Shown here: in pieces, positions 6,789 through 13,714 of the stretch
How positions within the stretch are numbered: position 1 is the first letter of the stretch
Layout of the letters: every line of letters starts with the position of its first letter
Origin: Desulfovibrio sp.
GTDB lineage: Bacteria; Desulfobacterota; Desulfovibrionia; Desulfovibrionales; Desulfovibrionaceae
DNA: 15,766 nt
Direction of reading: 5' to 3'
NCBI GenBank assembly: GCA_014804905.1
Contig: JAAUYX010000007.1
Span: 19,017-34,782 of the forward strand
Translations under genes and position numbers: made by a program
Notes under the pieces: model-generated
Told to the model about the DNA's origin: nothing
The model's database searches: none
What the model saw: the letters and a program-made list of their open reading frames with translations, nothing else

Positions 6789-8765
6789 GTGAAGACCTTC
6801 TACATCACCACGCCCATTTATTATGTCAATGCCAATCCCCACCTGGGGCACGCCTACACCACCATCGTGGCGGACGCCATGTCGCGTTTTCACCGCTGCC
6901 TCGGCGAGGATACGCTGTTCCTCACCGGCACGGACGAGCATGGCGACAAAATCGTCCAGGCGGCCGAAAAGCGCGGCCTGACGCCCCGGCAGTTCGTGGA
7001 CGAGATCAGCGGCCGCTTCCGCGCGCTCTGGCCGCGCCTTGACATCGCCAATGACCGTTTTGTCCGCACCACCGACGAGGAACACAAGCGCGCTGTCCAG
7101 CTCTTTTTGCAAAAGGTCTATGACGCGGGCGACATTTACTTCGGCGAGTTCGGCGGCCACTACTGCTATGGCTGCGAACGCTTTTATACGGAAAAGGAGC
7201 TGGAAAACGGCCTTTGCCCGCAGCACCTCACCAAGCCCGACTTCATCAGCGAAAAGAACTACTTCTTTCGCATGTCCAAGTACTTGCCGTGGCTGCGGGA
7301 GCATATCCTCGCCAATCCCGACTTCATCCGGCCCGAGCGCTACCGCGCGGAGGTGCTCGCCATGCTGGAGTCGGGCGCGCTGGAGGACCTTTGCATCTCC
7401 CGTCCCAAGACGCGGCTCACCTGGGGCATCGAGCTCCCCTTTGACAGCAACTATGTGTGCTATGTCTGGTTTGATGCGCTCATCAACTATATCAGCGCGT
7501 TAGGCTGGCCGGACGGTCCGGATTTCGCGCGCTACTGGCCTGGCGAGCACCTGGTCGCCAAGGACATCCTCAAGCCCCATGCGGTGTTCTGGCCCACCAT
7601 GCTCAAGGCGGCCGGGCTGCCGCTGTACCGGCATCTGAATGTGCACGGCTACTGGCTGGTGCGCGACACCAAGATGTCCAAGTCGCTCGGCAATGTGGTG
7701 GACCCGCTCGACATGGGCCAGCGCTACGGGCTGGACGCCTTCCGCTATTTTCTCCTGCGCGAGATGCACTTCGGCTCGGACGCCAGCTTCAGCGAGGAGG
7801 CCCTCGTGGGCCGCATCAACGCGGACCTCGCCAATGATCTCGGCAACCTCTATAGCCGCGTGCTCTCCATGACCGCCAAGTTCTGCGAAAGCCGCATCCC
7901 GGCGGCCACCGTGCAGACGGAGGCGGACCGGGCCATCGCCGAGCTTTGCGCCACGGCCATGGAAAATTATCTCCAGCTTTTTCGCAACGCGCGCTTCGCC
8001 CAGGCCCTCGAAGCCCTGTGGGAGCTCGTGCGCGCCCTCAACAAATATGTAGACAGCGAGGCCCCCTGGGCCCTTGCCAAGGCCGGGCAGCAGGAGCGGC
8101 TCGCGAGCGTGCTTCACATCCTGCTCGCCTCCATGCGCAAGGTCGCGCTCTGCCTGTGGCCCGTGATGCCCAAGGCCGCCCGCGCCATGCTCGCCCAGCT
8201 TGGCGAGGAAATACCCGACGACGGCACTCCGCCCACGCGGGACCTGGCGGCCGAGGCCGCAAGCCTCGCCGGGCTCAGGGTAGGCGCCAAGGCCGCTCCG
8301 GCGTCCAACCTGTTCCCGCGCATCGACCCCGCGCAACTGGCCGGGCAGGAGGCGGCAGCGGCGCCCAGCCCCAAGCCGGCGCAAAAAGTTCAAGTAAAGG
8401 ATGAGAAAAAAACGGCCGATGCGCCCGCAGGGCCGCTCCCGGAAATCAGCTTCGACACCTTCAAGTCCCTGGACTTGCGGGTGGGCACGGTTGTCGAGGC
8501 GGAACGCCACCCCAAGGCCGACAGGCTGCTCAGGCTGCTCATTGATTTTGGCGAGGCCGAGCCCCGGCAAATACTCTCCGGCATTGCGGAATACTATGCG
8601 CCGGAGGACCTCGTCGGCAGGCAGGTGTGCGCGGTGCTCAACCTCGCGCCGCGCAAGATTCGCGGGCTCATGTCCTCGGGCATGGTGCTCACCGCGGGCG
8701 AGGGCGACTGCTGCCGCCTGCTCACGCCCGATGATGCGCTACCTGCGGGAAGCCCCATTTCCTAG
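6789..8765 (+). CDS. metG: methionyl-tRNA synthetase
   Basis: A 658-residue class I aminoacyl-tRNA synthetase that charges tRNA-Met with methionine. Visible elements: HLGH signature (18-21), GTDEHGDK (47-54), a single zinc knuckle C126-x2-C129 ... C143-x2-H146, and KMSKS at 295-299. A C-terminal tRNA-binding (Trbp111/EMAPII-like) domain spans about 551-658 (SFDTFKSLDLRVGTVVEAERHP and SSGMVL). An Ala/Pro-rich linker precedes that domain. The start is GTG 6789, giving MKTFYITTPIYYVN as in relatives, with GGAG five bases upstream; upstream in-frame ATGs fall inside the PSP1 tail. It is 10 bases behind the PSP1 gene and probably co-transcribed. A cognate tRNA-Met lies 1.2 kb downstream. Confidence 0.97.
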   Translation: MKTFYITTPIYYVNANPHLGHAYTTIVADAMSRFHRCLGEDTLFLTGTDEHGDKIVQAAEKRGLTPRQFVDEISGRFRALWPRLDIANDRFVRTTDEEHKRAVQLFLQKVYDAGDIYFGEFGGHYCYGCERFYTEKELENGLCPQHLTKPDFISEKNYFFRMSKYLPWLREHILANPDFIRPERYRAEVLAMLESGALEDLCISRPKTRLTWGIELPFDSNYVCYVWFDALINYISALGWPDGPDFARYWPGEHLVAKDILKPHAVFWPTMLKAAGLPLYRHLNVHGYWLVRDTKMSKSLGNVVDPLDMGQRYGLDAFRYFLLREMHFGSDASFSEEALVGRINADLANDLGNLYSRVLSMTAKFCESRIPAATVQTEADRAIAELCATAMENYLQLFRNARFAQALEALWELVRALNKYVDSEAPWALAKAGQQERLASVLHILLASMRKVALCLWPVMPKAARAMLAQLGEEIPDDGTPPTRDLAAEAASLAGLRVGAKAAPASNLFPRIDPAQLAGQEAAAAPSPKPAQKVQVKDEKKTADAPAGPLPEISFDTFKSLDLRVGTVVEAERHPKADRLLRLLIDFGEAEPRQILSGIAEYYAPEDLVGRQVCAVLNLAPRKIRGLMSSGMVLTAGEGDCCRLLTPDDALPAGSPIS

Positions 8766-9024
8766 TCGTGACCGAACAAGCCGGCCGGACGCCGGGCAGG
8801 CGCGCGTCAGTTCCTGCCCGTGGGCTCACAGGCTGGTCGGCCCCGCACGGGGCGTCGCGGAACAGTCGCTCAAGGTCCGCGGCTTCGGCCGGGGAGAGGT
8901 TGAAGCGCATACCCGCCTCGTCCAGCAGGAGCGTCACCTGTTTTTCCGGGCAGCGCAGCCGTTCCTCGTCCAGAAAGACAAGGGCGCGGCGCACCAGTTC
9001 GCTGTGATGGATGATGGTCGGCAT
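8722..9024 (-). CDS. small conserved-looking hypothetical protein, convergent with metG
   Basis: A 100-residue protein of unknown function. The first ~57 residues look like a folded small domain: MPTIIHHSELVRRALVFLDE is amphipathic, followed by LLLDEAGMRFNLSPAEAADLERLF, helical with a regular hydrophobic pattern. I have an impression, not a verified match, of similar short proteins in other Desulfovibrio genomes. The last ~40 residues are unlike a domain (GADQPVSPRAGTDARLPG...) and the final 44 bases overlap the 3' end of metG antisense, as if an original stop near residue 60 was lost. ATG 9024 has AAGG seven bases upstream; the frame continues upstream only as the antisense of uppP. A possible promoter lies at 9042-9070. 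No catalytic motif, signal peptide or metal-binding pattern is visible. Confidence 0.6.
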   Translation of the reverse strand: MPTIIHHSELVRRALVFLDEERLRCPEKQVTLLLDEAGMRFNLSPAEAADLERLFRDAPCGADQPVSPRAGTDARLPGVRPACSVTTRKWGFPQVAHHRA

Positions 9025-9041
9025 GGCATTACCTTTTCGCA

Positions 9042-9070
9042 AACATAGGCATGAGCCGCACTGCTGGCAA
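9042..9070 (-). promoter_or_regulatory. possible promoter of the small minus-strand gene
   Basis: On the minus strand TTGCCA (9070-9065) and TATGTT (9047-9042) are 17 bases apart, 5/6 and 4/6 matches to sigma70 boxes. The predicted start near 9035 leaves a leader of only about 11 bases, just enough to hold the AAGG site, so the call is tentative. Confidence 0.3.
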
Positions 9071-9105
9071 GGCCGCAAGTTTCGCCCCGCCGGGGCCGGG
9101 ATCAA

Positions 9106-9903
9106 ATGGACGATTTGCTGACCTCGCTCATCCTGAGCATCGTGGAGGGGCTGACCGAGTTTCTTCCGGTCTCCTCTTCCGGGCATCTTATCCTCGTGGG
9201 CGATTTGCTCCACTTCACCGGGGAAAAGGCGGCCACCTTCGAGGTGGTCATCCAGCTCGGGGCCATCATGGCGGTGGTGGTCCTCTACTGGAAGCGCTTT
9301 GTGGGCCTCATCAAGCCGCAGCCCTATGTGCGTTTTGCCGGGCCGCGCGGCCTGTGGCTGCTCTTTCTCACGTCGCTGCCCGCCTGCGTGGCCGGGCTGC
9401 TGCTCCATTCCTATATCAAACACTATTTGTTCCGGCCGTCCACCGTGCTCGCGGCCCTGGTGGTGGGCGCCATCTGCATGATCCTCGTGGAGCGGCGGAG
9501 GGAAAAGCCCACCTGCGTGAGCCTGGACGAGCTTACCCCGCGCATGGCGCTGGGCATCGGCTGTTTTCAGTGCCTGGCGCTCTGGCCCGGATTCTCGCGC
9601 TCGGCGGCCACCATCATGGGCGGCATGATTTTGGGGGCGCGGCGCGCCCTTGCCGCGGAATATTCCTTCATCGCGGCCGTTCCCATCATGATGGCCGCCA
9701 CGGGCTATGACTTGCTCAAGAATTTTTCCCTGTTCACGGCGGCGGACATCCCCTTTTTCGCCGTGGGCATGATCGGCGCCTTTGTTTCCGCGCTTCTGGC
9801 GGTGAAGGCCTTTGTGGCCCTGGTGGGCAAGATGACCCTCGTGCCCTTTGCCATCTACCGCCTGCTGCTCGCGCCCTTTGTGTATTATTTCATGGTGCGC
9901 TGA
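9106..9903 (+). CDS. uppP: undecaprenyl-diphosphatase (BacA family)
   Basis: A 265-residue polytopic membrane enzyme that dephosphorylates undecaprenyl diphosphate to recycle the lipid carrier for peptidoglycan and other envelope polymers; overproduction of family members confers bacitracin resistance. The signature EGLTEFLPVSSSGH spans 14-27, giving Glu14, Glu18 and His27, and the second motif WPGFSRSAAT spans 161-170 with Arg166. Hydrophobic segments alternate through the rest of the protein (about 48-66, 84-103, 115-129, 150-163, 184-200, 212-236, 240-263), in line with the family's membrane fold. Length is normal. ATG 9106 is preceded by GGGA at a suitable distance. It diverges from the small gene at 9024 and no clear promoter of its own is visible. 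It is followed by tRNA-Met. Confidence 0.97.
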   Translation: MDDLLTSLILSIVEGLTEFLPVSSSGHLILVGDLLHFTGEKAATFEVVIQLGAIMAVVVLYWKRFVGLIKPQPYVRFAGPRGLWLLFLTSLPACVAGLLLHSYIKHYLFRPSTVLAALVVGAICMILVERRREKPTCVSLDELTPRMALGIGCFQCLALWPGFSRSAATIMGGMILGARRALAAEYSFIAAVPIMMAATGYDLLKNFSLFTAADIPFFAVGMIGAFVSALLAVKAFVALVGKMTLVPFAIYRLLLAPFVYYFMVR

Positions 9904-9933
9904 ACGCGACGCCCGTGCTGGCATGCAAAAATC

Positions 9934-9954
9934 ACTTGCCAAGCATCGGCAAGT
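9934..9954 (+). repeat. inverted repeat upstream of tRNA-Met
   Basis: ACTTGCC (9934-9940) and GGCAAGT (9948-9954) form a 7-base inverted repeat around a 7-base centre. There is no T-tract, so it is a poor intrinsic terminator for uppP. It overlaps the proposed -35 of the tRNA promoter, and its core CTTGCCAA-N5-GGCAA recurs upstream of mgsA at 10151-10168. Confidence 0.5.
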
Positions 9955-9964
9955 CGCGTAGATA
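9936..9964 (+). promoter_or_regulatory. possible tRNA-Met promoter
   Basis: TTGCCA (9936-9941) is followed after 17 bases by TAGATA (9959-9964, only 3/6), then a G/C-rich stretch GGGCG before the tRNA at 9974. A G/C-rich discriminator is usual for stable-RNA promoters, but the -10 match is weak. Confidence 0.3.
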
Positions 9965-9973
9965 GGGCGTTGC

Positions 9974-10050
9974 GGCAAGGTAGCTCAGTTGGTCAGAGCA
10001 TGCGGTTCATACCCGCAGTGTCGGGGGTTCAAATCCCTCCCTTGCTACCA
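9974..10050 (+). tRNA. tRNA-Met(CAT), elongator type
   Basis: A complete 77-base cloverleaf with encoded CCA. Acceptor GGCAAGG pairs with CCTTGCT, with a G1-U72 wobble at the end; D-arm GCTC/GAGC; anticodon stem TGCGG/CCGCA with loop TTCATAC (anticodon CAT); T-arm GGGGG-TTCAAAT-CCCTC, with one G-U pair. The three G-C pairs beside the anticodon loop that mark initiator tRNA are absent and 1-72 is not a C-A mismatch, so this is not tRNA-fMet. A CAT anticodon could also belong to tRNA-Ile2 (lysidine-modified), but the acceptor and anticodon stems look like elongator Met tRNAs of Firmicutes and sulfate reducers. Confidence 0.95.
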
Positions 10051-10062
10051 GAGATTTTTCCG

Positions 10063-10101
10063 AAATTCCGCCAATGGCCGCCAGCCTTGGCGGAATTTTT
10101 T
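10063..10101 (+). terminator. intrinsic terminator after tRNA-Met
   Basis: A perfect 12-base stem AAATTCCGCCAA (10063-10074) / TTGGCGGAATTT (10087-10098), whose loop can add an inner GGC/GCC pairing, is followed by a run of T to 10101. It begins 13 bases after the CCA of the tRNA. This is the strongest terminator in the window. Confidence 0.88.
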
Positions 10102-10150
10102 ATGGCCGGATTTTCACGCCCGCCAGGGGAGTTGGCAGGGGCGGGGCGCT

Positions 10151-10168
10151 CTTGCCAAAATATGGCAA
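10151..10168 (+). repeat. inverted repeat in mgsA promoter (candidate operator)
   Basis: TTGCCA (10152-10157) and TGGCAA (10163-10168) form a 6-base inverted repeat with a 5-base centre. It covers the -35 box and part of the spacer of the proposed mgsA promoter. With its flanking C it matches the CTTGCCAA-N5-GGCAA element at 9935-9952. Confidence 0.45.
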
Positions 10169-10179
10169 TCGTCTACACT
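10152..10179 (+). promoter_or_regulatory. sigma70-like promoter for mgsA-lipoprotein
   Basis: TTGCCA (10152-10157, 5/6) and TACACT (10174-10179, 4/6) are 16 bases apart. The predicted start near 10186 gives a leader of about 80 bases before the mgsA ATG. It lies just after the tRNA terminator, where a new promoter is needed. Confidence 0.45.
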
Positions 10180-10265
10180 CCAGGACAGAAGCGGGAAAAT
10201 TCCTGCGGTAAACCTGCATGGAGCGGCGGCGGCCGGAGCCTTTGACGCGCACGGGGAGGGAAAGC

Positions 10266-10715
10266 ATGGCAAGACTTGTCAAGGACATCAAGCGCATTGC
10301 GCTCATCGCCCATGACAACATGAAAGAGGGGCTCATCGACTGGTGTATGCAGCACAAGGCCGCCTTGGAGCTGCACGACCTTTGCGGCACGGGCACGACT
10401 TCGCGCCTCATACAGGAATCCACGGGCCTCCGTGTCAAATCCTTCCTCAGCGGCCCCCTGGGCGGCGACCAGCAGATCGGGGCGTCGCTCGCCGAAGGCA
10501 GGCTCGATATGGTCATCTTCTTTTCGGACCCCCTCACGGCGCAGCCGCACGACCCTGACGTCAAGGCGCTCCTGCGCATTGCCCAGGTGTATGACGTGCC
10601 GATTGCCCTGAACCGCTCCAGTGCGGATTTCTTCGTGACCTCGCCCAATTTCGCGCGCGAATATGAGTATGAGCCGCATATGGTGGACGGCAAGAAACAC
10701 AAGGGACGCGGGTAG
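10266..10715 (+). CDS. mgsA: methylglyoxal synthase
   Basis: A 149-residue cytoplasmic enzyme that converts dihydroxyacetone phosphate to methylglyoxal and phosphate, a relief valve for sugar-phosphate overload that releases phosphate. Visible residues: HD at 16-17 (LIAHDNMK), GTGTT (41-45) in the phosphate-binding region, GPLGGDQQIGA with Asp68, and PHDPDVKALLRIA with His95 and Asp98. Asp68, His95 and Asp98 correspond to Asp71, His98 and Asp101 of the E. coli enzyme. Length matches the family. ATG 10266 has GGGGAGGG six bases upstream, one of the best ribosome sites in the window; the longer frame from 10218 is not needed. A promoter with an inverted repeat is proposed at 10152-10179. A lipoprotein gene starts 3 bases after its stop. 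Confidence 0.97.
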   Translation: MARLVKDIKRIALIAHDNMKEGLIDWCMQHKAALELHDLCGTGTTSRLIQESTGLRVKSFLSGPLGGDQQIGASLAEGRLDMVIFFSDPLTAQPHDPDVKALLRIAQVYDVPIALNRSSADFFVTSPNFAREYEYEPHMVDGKKHKGRG

Positions 10716-10718
10716 AGT

Positions 10719-11528
10719 ATGAAGGCGCCACTTTCTGCAAGAGGAAATATCCCCCCTGCCGCGCTGCGCTCCCCCCGGCTGCCCGGGCGCCTTCTCGCCT
10801 GCGCGGTGCTCCTGCTCTTGCTTTGCGCCTGCGCGGAAAGCCCTGACGGGACCCTCGTCCTCAACGAGGAGACGGTGGAAAACTTCTTTGAGGGTGGCGC
10901 GCTGAAATCCTGGAATCCGCCCTCCAGCCTCAACCTCCTCATGGACCAGCCCGTGACCAGCGCCGACATTCCGCCTGTGCCACCGGGGCAGGTGCGGCTT
11001 TTCGGCACGCTGGATTCCGTCGGCCCTTACACCACGACCGCCGCGCCGCAGGCCACTTTCCCCGGAGCTTCAAAACGAGGCTCCACCTTCAGGAACAGCG
11101 TTTTCGGGATGCTGGGCCCTGCCGGAACAGGCGGCAACGCCTGGTTTTATGCGGATGTCGACCTCGTGAGCCGGCAAATCATCACCGCCCGCGCCTATCT
11201 TTATGGCTTCAATGGCGGCGTGTGCGACATGCGCGAAAGCGTGGGCGGCTCCCGTGGCGAGATTGGCGCGGACAGTTTCACTCTCAGCATCGGTGGCTAT
11301 TGCGCCTTCCCCTCCGAATCCGGCACGACCGCCGCCTATGCGCTGCTTATCCGGGGGCAGGGCACGCCGCTCGCCGCGCCCGCGCCTGAAAACATGCCCG
11401 TGGCCTACATTGTGGACAATAACGGCAAGTTCACGGTGATTCCCAAAAATCCCCGCAATTACTGGGAAATTTATGACTATGGCACGGGCATGGCCCATGT
11501 GGGGAACACTGCTTCCGCACCGAGGTAA
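10719..11528 (+). CDS. predicted lipoprotein of unknown function
   Basis: A 269-residue protein with a typical lipoprotein signal: a basic N-terminal region (Arg18, Arg20, Arg24), a hydrophobic core (about 25-35) and a lipobox Leu35-Cys36-Ala37-Cys38, giving Cys38 as the lipidated residue. Ala39 at +2 would allow outer-membrane sorting by the E. coli rule. The mature part is Gly/Pro/Ser-rich and looks beta-rich (RLFGTLDSVGPYTT, AWFYADVDLV, ITARAYLYGF, YALLIRG). Cys169 and Cys195 could form a disulfide. I recognise no family. It starts 3 bases after mgsA with only a weak ribosome site, so it is probably translated by coupling, and it ends before the terminator at 11595. Any functional link to methylglyoxal is unproven. 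Confidence 0.8.
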   Translation: MKAPLSARGNIPPAALRSPRLPGRLLACAVLLLLLCACAESPDGTLVLNEETVENFFEGGALKSWNPPSSLNLLMDQPVTSADIPPVPPGQVRLFGTLDSVGPYTTTAAPQATFPGASKRGSTFRNSVFGMLGPAGTGGNAWFYADVDLVSRQIITARAYLYGFNGGVCDMRESVGGSRGEIGADSFTLSIGGYCAFPSESGTTAAYALLIRGQGTPLAAPAPENMPVAYIVDNNGKFTVIPKNPRNYWEIYDYGTGMAHVGNTASAPR

Positions 11529-11550
11529 GCGCAGAAAACCCTTATGAAGT

Positions 11551-11572
11551 GGGCGCCCGAAGCAGGGCGCCC
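11551..11572. repeat. GGGCGCCC inverted repeat
   Basis: GGGCGCCC occurs at 11551-11558 and 11565-11572 around GAAGCA. Each copy is itself a palindrome, so they can pair as an 8-base stem. No T-tract follows on either strand, so it may assist rather than form a terminator. Confidence 0.5.
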
Positions 11573-11594
11573 TGCCCATAAAAGATTGCAGAGA

Positions 11595-11629
11595 AGTCCG
11601 GGCTGTCACACCGCCCCGGACTCTTTTTT
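11595..11629 (+). terminator. intrinsic terminator of mgsA-lipoprotein unit
   Basis: Stem AGTCCGGG (11595-11602) / CCCGGACT (11615-11622), 12-base loop, then C and six T residues (11624-11629). It is 66 bases past the lipoprotein stop and in the right orientation. Confidence 0.8.
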
Positions 11630-11645
11630 GCGGGAACGTCCACGC

Positions 11646-11681
11646 AAAAGCCCCGGCCAGCCACAGGGCAGACCGGGGCTT
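11646..11681 (-). terminator. probable terminator of the metA-rrf2-nifU-nifS operon
   Basis: On the minus strand AAGCCCCGG (11681-11673) pairs with CCGGGGCTT (11656-11648), ending in TTTT (11649-11646). The stem is strong but the T-run is short. It lies about 40 bases past the nifS stop. Confidence 0.6.
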
Positions 11682-11687
11682 GTGTAC

Positions 11688-11709
11688 GGAGCTCCCGGCC
11701 GGGAGCTCC
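11688..11709. repeat. perfect 22-base palindrome between nifS and its terminator
   Basis: GGAGCTCCCGG (11688-11698) is immediately followed by its exact reverse complement (11699-11709) with no spacer. It begins 10 bases after the nifS stop codon. It could be a protein binding site, a second RNA hairpin protecting the mRNA 3' end, or chance in G/C-rich DNA. Confidence 0.6.
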
Positions 11710-11719
11710 TCTCTTCCAT

Positions 11720-12874
11720 CTATCCCTTGAAGGGCGAAATGGCCCGCAGTGTCTCGATGACGCCGGGGAACTTGTCCAGCACATAGTCGATTTGGTCCGC
11801 GGTATTGTAACGGGAGAGAGAGAGCCGGATGGAGCCGTGGGCATAGTTGAAGGGCACGCCCATGGCCCTAAGCACATGCGAGGGCTCAAGGCTCCCGGAA
11901 GTGCAGGCCGAGCCGGAGCTGGCCGCGATGCCCAGGCGGTCGAGCATGAGCAGGATGGCCTCGCCCTCCACGTTCTTGAACGAGATATTGCTCGTGTTGG
12001 GCAGCCTGTGCTCGATGTCGCCATTGACGCGGCACTCGGGGATGCGCGCCAGCAGACCGTTTTCCAGCTTGTCGCGCAGGCGCGCCACGTCCACGCGCTC
12101 CTCCTGCATGAATTGCTCGCAGAGTTGCGCGGCCACGCCCAGGCCCACGATATAGGGCACGTTTTCCGTGCCCGCGCGCCTGCCGCGCTCCTGGTGGCCG
12201 CCGCGCACGAGCGGCCGGAAGCGCACGCCCTTGCGCACATAGAGCGCGCCAATACCCTTGGGCGCGTTGATTTTGTGTCCGGAGAGGGTGAGCATATCCA
12301 CCGGGAGGTGGCGCAGGTCGATGGGAATTTTGCCCACGGCCTGCACGGCGTCCGTATGGAAGAGGACGCCGCGCTCCCGCGCGAGCTCCGCCATTTCCTG
12401 GATAGGATAGATGTTGCCCACCTCGTTGTTGGCGAACATGATGGACACGATGGCCGTGTCGTCGCCGATGGTGGCGGCGTATTCCTCAAGGTCGAGGCGG
12501 CCCTTGCTGTCCACGCCGAGCATGGTCACGCGGTAGCCCTGCGTCTCCCAGTAGCGGCAGACGCTGAGCACGGCCGGGTGCTCCACGCGGGTGGTGACGA
12601 TGTGCCGCCGCTCCGGGCGGCTTTGCAGGGCCGACCAGATGGCGGTGTTGTCACCCTCGGAGCCGGAGGCGGTGAAGATGATTTCGTCCGGCTGCGCCCC
12701 GAGCAGGCTCGCGATTTGCTCGCGCGCCGTATCCACCGCCTCGGCCACCTGGCCGCCGAAGGTGTGCATACTCGAGGGGTTGCCGTACAAATCCCCGAGA
12801 TAGGGGAGCATGGCCTCAAGCACTTGCGGCGCGACGGCCGTGGTGGCGTTGTTGTCCAAATACACGACTTCCAT
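11720..12874 (-). CDS. nifS: cysteine desulfurase, NifS type
   Basis: A 384-residue PLP-dependent enzyme that removes sulfur from cysteine as an enzyme-bound persulfide and hands it to the NifU scaffold for Fe-S cluster assembly. Visible residues: N-terminal YLDNNATT (5-12), His99 in VEHP (ring stacking), Asn150 and Glu151 (ANNEVG), Asp175 in HTDAVQ, the PLP lysine Lys201 in LSGHKINAPKG, and the catalytic Cys324 in SSGSACTSGSLEPSHVL. The close match of Lys201 and Cys324 to the Azotobacter NifS positions supports NifS rather than SufS type. ATG 12874 lies 3 bases after the nifU stop, with GGAGGAGG inside the end of nifU, so the pair is translationally coupled. It is the last gene of its operon. 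Confidence 0.97.
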   Translation of the reverse strand: MEVVYLDNNATTAVAPQVLEAMLPYLGDLYGNPSSMHTFGGQVAEAVDTAREQIASLLGAQPDEIIFTASGSEGDNTAIWSALQSRPERRHIVTTRVEHPAVLSVCRYWETQGYRVTMLGVDSKGRLDLEEYAATIGDDTAIVSIMFANNEVGNIYPIQEMAELARERGVLFHTDAVQAVGKIPIDLRHLPVDMLTLSGHKINAPKGIGALYVRKGVRFRPLVRGGHQERGRRAGTENVPYIVGLGVAAQLCEQFMQEERVDVARLRDKLENGLLARIPECRVNGDIEHRLPNTSNISFKNVEGEAILLMLDRLGIAASSGSACTSGSLEPSHVLRAMGVPFNYAHGSIRLSLSRYNTADQIDYVLDKFPGVIETLRAISPFKG

Positions 12875-12877
12875 GGC

Positions 12878-13714
12878 TTAGGCCTCCTCCACCACAAGGT
12901 CGGGTTCCACATGCTCGCGCAGGAGGCGCTGCACCAAGTTGGCAATGGTCACATTGCTCGAGCGGCACTGCGAGCAGCGGCCGTGCAGGGACACGACCAC
13001 GCGCTTGCCGTCCACGTCGATAAGCTCGATGTCGCCGCCGTCGGCTGCGAGCTGGGGCCGAATCTCCTCGTCGATGACCTTGAGCACCTGCTGCATCCGC
13101 TGCACATTGGTGAGCTTCGGCCGGGGCTTGAGCTCCATCACGGGCTTCTGCTTGAGCTCGGCCGCGAGGATTTCGGCGATTTCGTCAAGGCACTCGCCGC
13201 ACGCGCCCCCCGCCTTGGTATAGGCCGTTACTTCCTCCACCGTCTTGAGATTGTTTTCGCGGATGGCGCGGATGATCTGGGCGTCGGTCACGCCGAAGCA
13301 CTTGCAGACGAGCTTCCCCTCCTCATGGGCGTGGGGCACGGCGGGCTCGCCCTTCCACTGCCGGATGGCCGCCTCCAGCGCCTCCTGGCCCATGACCGAG
13401 CAGTGCATCTTCTGCTTGGGCAGGCCGCCGAGGGCATTGGCGATGTCCTTGTTGGTGAGCTTCAGGGCCTCGTCCACGGTCATGCCCTTGATCATGTCCG
13501 TGAGCACGGAGCTCGAGGCGATGGCGCTGGCACAGCCGAAGGTCTCGAAGCTGGCGTCCTCGATGACGTCCTTGTCATTGATCTTGAGATAAAGCTTGAG
13601 CGCGTCGCCACAGGCGAGGCTGCCTACTTCGCCGATGGCGTTGGCATCGGCGAGCGGGCCCGCATTGTGCGGATGCAGGAAGTGGTCATGGACGGCTTCA
13701 GTGTAATTCCACAT
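12878..13714 (-). CDS. nifU: Fe-S cluster assembly scaffold NifU (three-domain)
   Basis: A 278-residue modular scaffold. Domain 1 (about 1-128) is IscU-like with Cys35, Cys61 and Cys105. Domain 2 (about 134-185) is a Bfd-like [2Fe-2S] domain with Cys137-x-Cys139 and Cys172-x2-Cys175, the same positions I recall for Azotobacter NifU. Domain 3 (about 205-278) is an Nfu domain with Cys247-x2-Cys250 in GRCSQC. All cluster ligands are present. ATG 13714 has a perfect AGGAGG eight bases upstream and lies inside the end of the rrf2 gene (17-base overlap); the family N-terminus MWNYTEAVHDHF confirms this start. With only NifU and NifS downstream of a Rrf2 regulator, and no nitrogenase genes in view, it probably serves housekeeping Fe-S assembly, as in many sulfate reducers, rather than nitrogen fixation. 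Confidence 0.97.
   Translation of the reverse strand: MWNYTEAVHDHFLHPHNAGPLADANAIGEVGSLACGDALKLYLKINDKDVIEDASFETFGCASAIASSSVLTDMIKGMTVDEALKLTNKDIANALGGLPKQKMHCSVMGQEALEAAIRQWKGEPAVPHAHEEGKLVCKCFGVTDAQIIRAIRENNLKTVEEVTAYTKAGGACGECLDEIAEILAAELKQKPVMELKPRPKLTNVQRMQQVLKVIDEEIRPQLAADGGDIELIDVDGKRVVVSLHGRCSQCRSSNVTIANLVQRLLREHVEPDLVVEEA

Noticed and set aside
9025..9978. Upstream part of the 418-codon minus-strand frame
   Set aside because: It is antisense of uppP; only the last 100 codons from ATG 9024 have a ribosome site and domain-like sequence.
12878..13714. Sign of a nitrogen-fixation cluster
   Set aside because: NifU and NifS are present but no nifHDK, nifB or other nitrogenase genes are seen; these proteins serve general Fe-S assembly in many anaerobes.
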